From: Notolepis coatsorum
Taxonomy: Eukaryota > Chordata > Actinopteri > Aulopiformes > Paralepididae
Assembly (NCBI GenBank): GCA_963971535.1
Contig: OZ020589.1
Coordinates: 48,394,636 to 48,458,635 of the forward strand
Length of the DNA stretch: 64,000 nt
Reading direction: 5' to 3'
Within the stretch, counting starts at the first letter, position 1. Each line of letters begins with the position of its first letter. This document shows, piece after piece, positions 57,781 through 64,000 of the stretch. Under the pieces are notes generated by a model. That model was not told the origin of the DNA. It did no database searches and worked only from the letters and a program-made list of their open reading frames with translations. The position numbers were made by a program, and so were the translations under genes.

Positions 57781-58680
57781 GAATAGTACTAGGCTATATA
57801 CGGTATATGTCACAAATGTAACATTACTATATTCCTGTATGTCATGTATGTCCCTATGCCATAAATGTCACTATGAATTGAAAATGGGGGACCCTGATGA
57901 TGTAAACAAGACAAACGTCTTTCTCTGGTCTGCATCCCCTTAACAATTGTGTGTATTGAGCCATACTGTATTGTACCCATTCTGCAATCTGTTAAATATT
58001 GATTGATTGATTGAACATTTTATTAACAGATTGCAGAATGGGTACAATACAGTACAGCTCAATACACACAATTGTTAAGGGGATGCAGACCAGAGAAATA
58101 CTTTCGTCTTGTTTACATCAGGGTCCCCCATTTTCAATTCATCATAACATATATGACACACATGACATACAGATAGACAATACTGCTACATCTATACATT
58201 TATGACATACCAGATTTACAAATACAGTATTGTTTGTGATACAAAAATAGTCTAAAAAAGAGTATATACATTTGACGAAGAAACTGTACATTGGAGGAGG
58301 TTGGGTAGGTGGGGTGGGGGGACTGTACATTGGAGGTGGTTGGGTAGGTGGGTGGGGGGGGGGGGGGTGTAACTGTACATTGGATTATCGACGAAACCTT
58401 ACTTGGTCCCAAGAAGAGGGTCTTGTGTATTAAATAAAGTTTTCATTCATTCATTCACTCTGAATCTGGTAAATCCAGTAGCAATACACACAATTGTTAA
58501 GGGGATACAGACCAGAGAAAGATGTTTGTCTTGTTTACATCATCAGGGTCCCCCATTTTCAATTCATAGTGACATTTATGACATACACAACATACATGAC
58601 ATCATGACATAGGGACATACATGACTTACAGGTATATAGTACTGTTACATTTGTCACATATACGATATGCAAATATACAG
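57781..58680. repeat. Nested inverted repeats built from the short retroposon end
   Basis: Retroposon end copies lie at 57874-58010 (plus), 58018-58146 (minus) and 58425-58570 (minus). The flanks of the first (57786-57873) are also mirrored at 58571-58672. Between are GGTTGGGTAGGTGG repeats (58295-58380) with a G run. Confidence 0.85.
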
Positions 58681-59148
58681 TACTGTTACCCAGAGATCCT
58701 AACAGTAAATATATACATATGATGAGGAGGAGACTGTACATTAGGAGGGGGTGAGTGGGTGGTAAAAAATATATACAAACGGTGGGGAGGAGACTGTCCA
58801 TTGTTGTTGTGGCATAAATAATTGCGAAACGTGTTTACTCCCTTGTTTGTATGATAACAAGCCGTTTAGTTCATGGTTCAAAGTAATGGGAAAGGGGTGC
58901 TAGCTCGCCATCAATCAGAAGCTAGCCACAAGACTTGCATTCATGCTCTCCAGCACACAGCCTCCCTGCCTGGCACAACAACCACAACAGTAGGGTCTAT
59001 AGTCACAGTCAGGACAGTAGGCTCTACAAGTAGGCTCCCTTAAAACGCTAACGCTATAAAGAAAAAAGTGGAGGTTAAAATAAGAATATGATTTGGCCTG
59101 AAAAAAAGGTCAGTCAGGAGAATTTTTTTGGCTTTAATCCCTGATATT

Positions 59149-60028
59149 AGGGCTGTCTTAAATACTTCGAAGCTTCGTTCGATGGGCATGGGATTCGATT
59201 ATGAAAATAAAATTTGAATATATATATATTTTTTGTTGTTGTGCAAAATCAACTCTGCCTCTTTGTTAATTACAACAAGCAATGCTGTTTGTTATTTAAG
59301 ATGAGGTCGGAATCGGCACTGACAGATTTGTGTTCATTGTGCTGCTTTTATAAAGCCTCAAATGACGGCTTACAATATTTCATGAAAGCAAAGTGTTTAG
59401 TTTGTCTAAGATTTAAAAAGGTTTAAACTTTACAGCCAGAGACCTCACGATACGATACTATCGCGATACCTGCGTCACGATACGATAGTATCGCTATACA
59501 AAATATATCGCGATACGCTGAGTATTGCGGGAAATCTTTTTTCACATTTAATTTATTACCTTTTTTCAACTGCAAAGTAAAACTTTGTCAACATGTTTTA
59601 TCTAATAAAATAAAGTTCAGTCTGTTCATCTCACTTCAATCATTTTTATTGCAGAACATGGTATTTTCTCAAGCAGACAGATGTAAACGCTGTAATCTGT
59701 GTTGCATGTACCTGACAAACTGAACTGTTTTTATTAGTCATATTCCAACTTAGTCATATTCCAACTTAACTGAATGCACATGTGTGTGGACTACTGTACT
59801 ATTACAGGTATTGAAACGAACAATGCAACTTTCTTATACAAATTATTATTATTATTATTTTTTTTAAATAATTTCAACAAAGTTGAACAAAGTGCTGTAC
59901 AAGTCCCACAACATTGAAAAAAAAAATATTATTATATATATATTTTTATCTCGAAGCTTCGAATTAAAATCGAATCTCGGCCCCGAAGCTTCGAATTCCA
60001 AAAAAAATTATCAAAGGTCAGCCCTAAT
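59149..60028. mobile_element. hAT-type element with AAGCTTCG termini
   Basis: TTAGGGCTGTCTTAAATAC with CGAAGCTTCG is mirrored near 59990-60028 (CGAAGCTTCGAATT and GTCAGCCCTAA). Inside at 59444-59525 are repeated ATCGCGATACG/CACGATACGATA motifs of another repeat. A target duplication is not clear. Confidence 0.7.
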
Positions 60029-60169
60029 CTGTATTATGATTGTAATACAACAGTCCTTGTAAGCTTTTCGCCAACATGTCTAATTCATAACTCTGTATTA
60101 TTGATGTAATACAAAGCTCTAGAAAACGGTACAATGTTCAAGGGGTGTTAGTCATGAAGATGCTATAAT

Positions 60170-60174
<5 letters not shown>

Positions 60175-60218
<44 letters not shown>

Positions 60219-60222
60219 GATC
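60175..60222. repeat. AAT trinucleotide microsatellite
   Basis: About 15 units of AAT/TAA. In minus orientation this is the simple tail of the L2-like LINE. Confidence 0.95.
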
Positions 60223-61400
60223 AAATTTATATAGCGCCTTTCATAGAACCCAAGGTCGCTTCACAATCAGGACAAAAAAATTAGGGCAAGGAAAATAGGG
60301 GGGGGGGGAAGGGGGGATGAGGGAAGTTAAGGGATAATGGACCTAATCTAATCTAAACTAATTGATGGGGAAAAGCCTTGGTGAAGAGGTGTGTTTTTAG
60401 AGCGGATTTGAAGGTGTCCAGGGTTGGGGCGTTGCGGATTTCGGGTGGGAGAGAGTTCCAGAGGGTAGGGGACGCCACGCTGAAGGCTCTGTCCCCAAAA
60501 GTCTATAACCTGGTGCAAGGGATGGAGAGGAGACCTAGATCAGAGGATTGTAGGTTCCGGGATTGAGTGTACTGGTGGAGGAGATCAGACGGGTATCGGG
60601 GGGCGAGGGCATGGAGGGATTTGTAGGTGAGGAGCAGGAGTTTGAAGGTGATGCGGAACTTGACTGGAAGCCAGTGGAGTAGGTGGATGAGGATGGGGGT
60701 GATGTGCTGCCAGGGCTTGGTGTGAGTGAGAACCCTGGCAGCTGAGTTCTGAACATACTGGAGCCTGTCCAGGGCTTTGCTGGGTACCCCGAGGTTGACG
60801 CCCAGGTTACGGACTTCGAGAGACTGGGAGATGGAACAGCCGTCAACGTGGAGGAGGAGATCTCCAACCTTCCCGAGCAGTGCCTTGGGGGCCACAACCA
60901 TGTCTTTTTGCTGTTGAGTTTCAGTAATTTGGTTGACATCCAGGTTTTTATGGCGTGGAGGCAGTTTACATTTACATTTACATTTAGTCATTTAGCTGAC
61001 GCTTTTATCCAAAGCGACTTACAAGTTCTGTACGACAAGCCATCAGGAAGGGCACAACTCTATCAGCTGAGTAACAATGTTCATCAAAGTGTTGAGTGCT
61101 ACAGTGTAGGTTAGTTTATTAGGACAAGTGCATGACAGTACGGTTAGTTAGGGTTAGATTTTTTTTTTTTTTTTTTTGTTGACTACAGACTGTGGGGGGA
61201 GCTGGGAGGATGGTGAGGTGCTGATATAGAGCTGAGTATCATCAGCATAACAATGAAAGTTGAGTCCATAGTGACGTATAATCTGACCGAGGGGGAGCAT
61301 GTAAATGGTGAATAGTAGGGGACCCAGCACGGAGCCCTGGGGGACACCGTGGTTGACTGGGGCCGGGGGGGAGGATGAGCCGCTGACGCTGACAAACTGA
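60223..61400 (-). pseudogene. L2-like LINE, 3' part, broken
   Basis: The minus strand shows reverse transcriptase pieces: a [16 protein letters not shown]-type segment near 61330 and a C-terminal RVLTHTKPWQHITPILIHLL HWLPVKFRI segment near 60720-60800, typical of L2 and related LINEs. The 3' untranslated sequence ends at the AAT tail. A different repeat at 60966-61165 interrupts it, and frames are shifted. Confidence 0.82.
60966..61165. repeat. Common teleost interspersed repeat
   Basis: TTTACATTTACATTTAGTCA then TTATCCAAAGCGACTTACAA is a widespread fish repeat known from general experience. The segment ends in a T run at 61149-61170. It is inserted in the L2-like LINE. Confidence 0.75.
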
Positions 61401-61450
61401 GATCTGTTAATGTCGTTTCCTGTTCCGTCTCTCCCTCCTTCCTGCTACAG

Positions 61451-61589
61451 GCATCAGAGGTTCTACTCCCTGCTGGATAGGTTCCGAGCCACTGTTGCCG
61501 AGGAGACCAACAGCCCCGCCCCTCCTGTGACATCACACCCCCTGGATGGGGACCCACCCCCTGCTCCTCAACTAGTTATTGCTGATAAG
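61451..61589 (+). CDS. htt: huntingtin exon e29
   Basis: It encodes [34 protein letters not shown] and a variable end, matching human [20 protein letters not shown] and PPVSSHPLDGD. The first base completes the arginine of e28. It ends in phase 0 at GTGAGG. Confidence 0.96.
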
Positions 61590-61734
61590 GTGAGGGGAGT
61601 CAAACACTGTGTGGCGCAAAACCACCTTTTCAACCAAATTGTCATATTGGCCCTTGCTAGCAGTGACGATACATTTTAGCCCAGTGAGCAGAATGTGTGT
61701 GTGTGTGTTAATATTGTCATGTTTGTTCCTCCAG

Positions 61735-61857
61735 GAGTGGTATGTGGCTCTGGTTAAGTCTCAATGCTGTCTCCGTGGTGATGGGTCGCTCTTGGAGACA
61801 ACAGAACTCCTGACCAAACTACCACCCACTGACCTCTCCAGCATCATGAGCTGCAAG
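61735..61857 (+). CDS. htt: huntingtin exon e30
   Basis: The 41-codon exon encodes EWYVALVKSQCCLRGDGSLL and ETTELLTKLPPTDLSSIMSC, collinear with human [20 protein letters not shown]. Phase 0 at both ends; donor GTCTGT is weak. Confidence 0.95.
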
Positions 61858-62048
61858 GTCTGTCTCGTTTCCTGCATTTGTTCCTTATTTCTCTCTCCCT
61901 TGCTCTTGCTCTCTCTTGCTCTCTCTCTCTCTCTCTCTCTCTCGCTCTCGCTCTTGCTCTCTCTCACACACAGATCTACTCTTACACATAACATCTCTCG
62001 CCCTGTGCTCTCTTCTTACGGATATTTATTCTCTCTGTATTCTCCCAG
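61858..62048. repeat. Short intron dominated by CT repeats
   Basis: The 191-base intron e30-e31 carries (CT)n and CTCTTG runs at 61889-61970. Confidence 0.9.
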
Positions 62049-62256
62049 GAGTTCAACCTAAGTCTGCTGTGTCCGTGCCTGAGTATGGGGGTGCAGCGGT
62101 TGACACTGGGTCAGGGGTCGCTGCTACTGGAGACGTCCCTGCGGGTGACCCTGGAGCGGCTAACCGGGGTCACACAGTCACTTCCTGTTCCTCACCAGTC
62201 CTTCCTGCCGCCCTCTGACCCCCAGCCCTACTGGGACAAACTGTCTGCCATCTATG
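62049..62256 (+). CDS. htt: huntingtin exon e31 (last in window)
   Basis: It encodes EFNLSLLCPCLSMGVQRLTL, a variable middle with LEVTLERLTGV-like sequence (RVTLERLTGVTQSLPVPHQS), and DPQPYWDKLSAIY. The human match is EFNLSLLAPCLSLG and YWSKLNDLFG. One base of the next glycine codon is left at donor GTGAGC. The following exon is beyond the window. Confidence 0.95.
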
Positions 62257-62539
62257 GTGAGCAGAGGGTTGAGACTTGACCCTTGACTGCAACCTCCGTT
62301 TCCTTGCAGCTTCGTTGCGTTTCGGCTCTCTGTGGTAGAACCGTCAGAATCACGGCTTTGCTTGGCGTCGTCATTGGAAATGTAGTAGGACACAAAGATG
62401 TAGTTGGTGTCATGGCAACATTTAAAGTTTAATTTAAAGGGTTATGTATTCTTAAAACATGTAAAAAGGTAAGAACTAATGTAAAAGCTAATGTGTTTCA
62501 ATTTTGGGAGTTCAATTATGGAATAGCCTTAGTGACGGG

Positions 62540-63392
62540 TAGGCTTGGGCGGTATTACGGTATACCAGGGTATTTAGAAATCCCGACGGTATTGAAAATC
62601 AATACCGTCAAAATCACAGATGCGTTTCAGTTTCTATTACAGTGAAACTGAGTTTTGACAGTGGTTGGTTGTAGTGCACACACGCGCCAGCAGAGGGCGA
62701 GACCAGTCCTCACTAGTGGAGCGAGCACACGCAGAGCTGGTTGTCTACACACAGGAGGAGGGGAAACTCCGCTTCAGTGGTGGAAATTAAACGAGACACG
62801 CTTACCGTTGCTGGTGCTGCGGGCTAACTGGCTATTCTGAGAGCTAACTGTTGTGTATGTGGATCACAACGGTGTTCACGTTTTACGGTAATGTTGCGAC
62901 AGTGCTGTGAAAATACCGTAAAGCGTTGTGGTAACGAGAGTTGGTGTGTGTGTTGTTGTGCACTGGTGGAGCAAGCAAATAAACGGTAAAACGTTACGTC
63001 ACAGTCCGGTGCATTTTTGAATACACAATACTAACGTTACTAGTACTACAGTGCTGCAGGCTAACTGGCTACCATTCTGAGAGCTAACGATAGTAGCACT
63101 AGATGCTGCAGGCTTCTGGCTACCATTCTGAGAGCTAACGATAGTAGCACTAGATGCTGCAGGCTTCTGGCTACCTTCTGAGAGCTAACGATAGTAGCAC
63201 TAGATGCTGCGGGCTTCTGGCTACCTTCTGAGAGCTAACGATAGTAGCACCGTGATTTGTTTACTTGGTAACACGGGTTGCCCCCCCCCCCCCCCCTGAT
63301 GAAAATGAAAGTCATACCGTCATATACCGTATACCGGGGTATTATGTCAGCAAGGTATGACTGTGTGAAAAAGATTATACCGCCCAAGCCTA
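62540..63392. mobile_element. hAT-type non-autonomous element with inner tandem repeat
   Basis: Ends TAGGCTTGGGCGGTATTACG and ACCGCCCAAGCCTA are complementary. The exact 8-bp duplication GTGACGGG is at 62532-62539 and 63393-63400. Inside are four ~60-base units at 63055-63245 (GAGAGCTAACGATAGTAGCA) and a C run at 63281-63297. No ORF. Confidence 0.94.
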
Positions 63393-63400
63393 GTGACGGG

Positions 63401-64000
63401 TTGAAGTTGTGTACTTCTCAGGGGAGATTTAAAAAAAGCATTAAAGGATAAAAGAATTCAGGAGTACAGTTTTGAGTAAAACATCAAACATTTGTTTATT
63501 TCAAAAAATTATATCTTGCAGCATATGTTAAGCTTTTCTTTCTTTTTTTTAACTTAAATTTTTATTTTCAGTTTTGATTTGTAAACAACATAGACAATAC
63601 ATTTCGACATACAAAACTATAAACATAATATCAAAAATAAAACAAATAAAACAAACAAATAGAAGATTGACAAAAATGAGAAAAGAAAAAAGGGTGACAT
63701 GGGTCCTTCGGTCTATTCTATTTTTACATTGTTTATTTACATTTCAATTTATTTTCTTGTTTCCTTTTCATTCTTCTGTGAATGTCGTTCCTTTTCTTCC
63801 TATATTCCTCCCACTTTTCCCATTTTGACTCAAATTTCTCCTTGCAGCCTCAGCATATGTGTGATTCTCTCTATTTCCTGTATCCCCTCTATTATCTCTG
63901 TCTATTGTTCCTTCGTCGGTGCTTCTACCCTGTACCACAGTTTAGTCAATGCTTTCTTGGCTGCTACTAATAGTATCTTAATCAAATATTTGTCTTCTCC
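63401..64000. other. Intron after e31, unassigned
   Basis: AT-rich sequence. The T-rich start near 63541 followed by AT-rich then CT-rich sequence could be the 3' end of a LINE in minus orientation, but I cannot name it. No htt exon is visible. Confidence 0.5.

Noticed and set aside
60503..60991. Independent minus-strand gene
   Set aside because: The sequence is the C-terminal part of an L2-like reverse transcriptase followed by its 3' tail; it is a LINE fragment.

Overview
The window is a vertebrate, almost certainly teleost, genomic segment lying wholly inside one protein-coding gene: huntingtin (htt), on the + strand. I recognise 31 consecutive coding exons between 1656 and 62256. They have AG/GT boundaries and matching codon phases from exon to exon, and together give 4404 coding bases (1468 codons). 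They match the human protein from roughly residue 780 to 2220 (estimate from memory of the human sequence). The first exons (including the glutamine tract) and the C-terminal third lie outside the window. Exons are named here e1 to e31 in window order; these are not standard exon numbers.

The remaining roughly 93% is intron, packed with mobile elements and tandem repeats, which points to a repeat-rich ray-finned fish. From left to right these are: hAT non-autonomous copies (1-774, 818-1234); e1; a Tc1 copy carrying a tRNA-derived SINE and abutted by a hAT copy (1945-4858); e2-e8 with a SINE and another hAT copy; a SINE split by two further DNA transposons, one of which holds a third (9631-13452); e9-e11; a 5.3-kb inverted-repeat element with a 54-bp minisatellite and a broken Rex1-like LINE (14360-19648); e12-e16; a 6.1-kb intron with a foldback element and paired SINEs; e17-e21 with hAT and piggyBac-like elements; an old hAT filled with SINEs and LINE pieces (34359-37479); e22-e27 with a 1.4-kb pyrimidine tract, hAT, SINE and LINE insertions; a BEL/Pao LTR retrotransposon (46096-52944) inserted in a minisatellite; e28; a Rex1-like LINE with an uninterrupted 991-residue ORF (53386-56880) starting within about 5 bases of the e28 donor; foldback and L2-like sequences; e29-e31; and a hAT copy (62540-63392).

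The most unusual pattern concerns htt splice sites. At two exons the authentic 3' splice site plus the first coding bases has been amplified into an upstream tandem array (before e2 and e14). At one exon the authentic 5' splice site has been amplified downstream (after e26). At another (e23) the pyrimidine tract has grown to about 1.4 kb. The decoy sites I read through all lead to a stop codon or a frameshift, so faithful splicing needs the site nearest the exon body to be chosen. Later transposons landed inside these arrays, which gives a relative chronology.

I see no other host gene, CRISPR array, origin or stand-alone RNA gene. No undescribed multi-gene system is evident. Element names are assigned from termini, target duplications and motifs read by eye, without database comparison.
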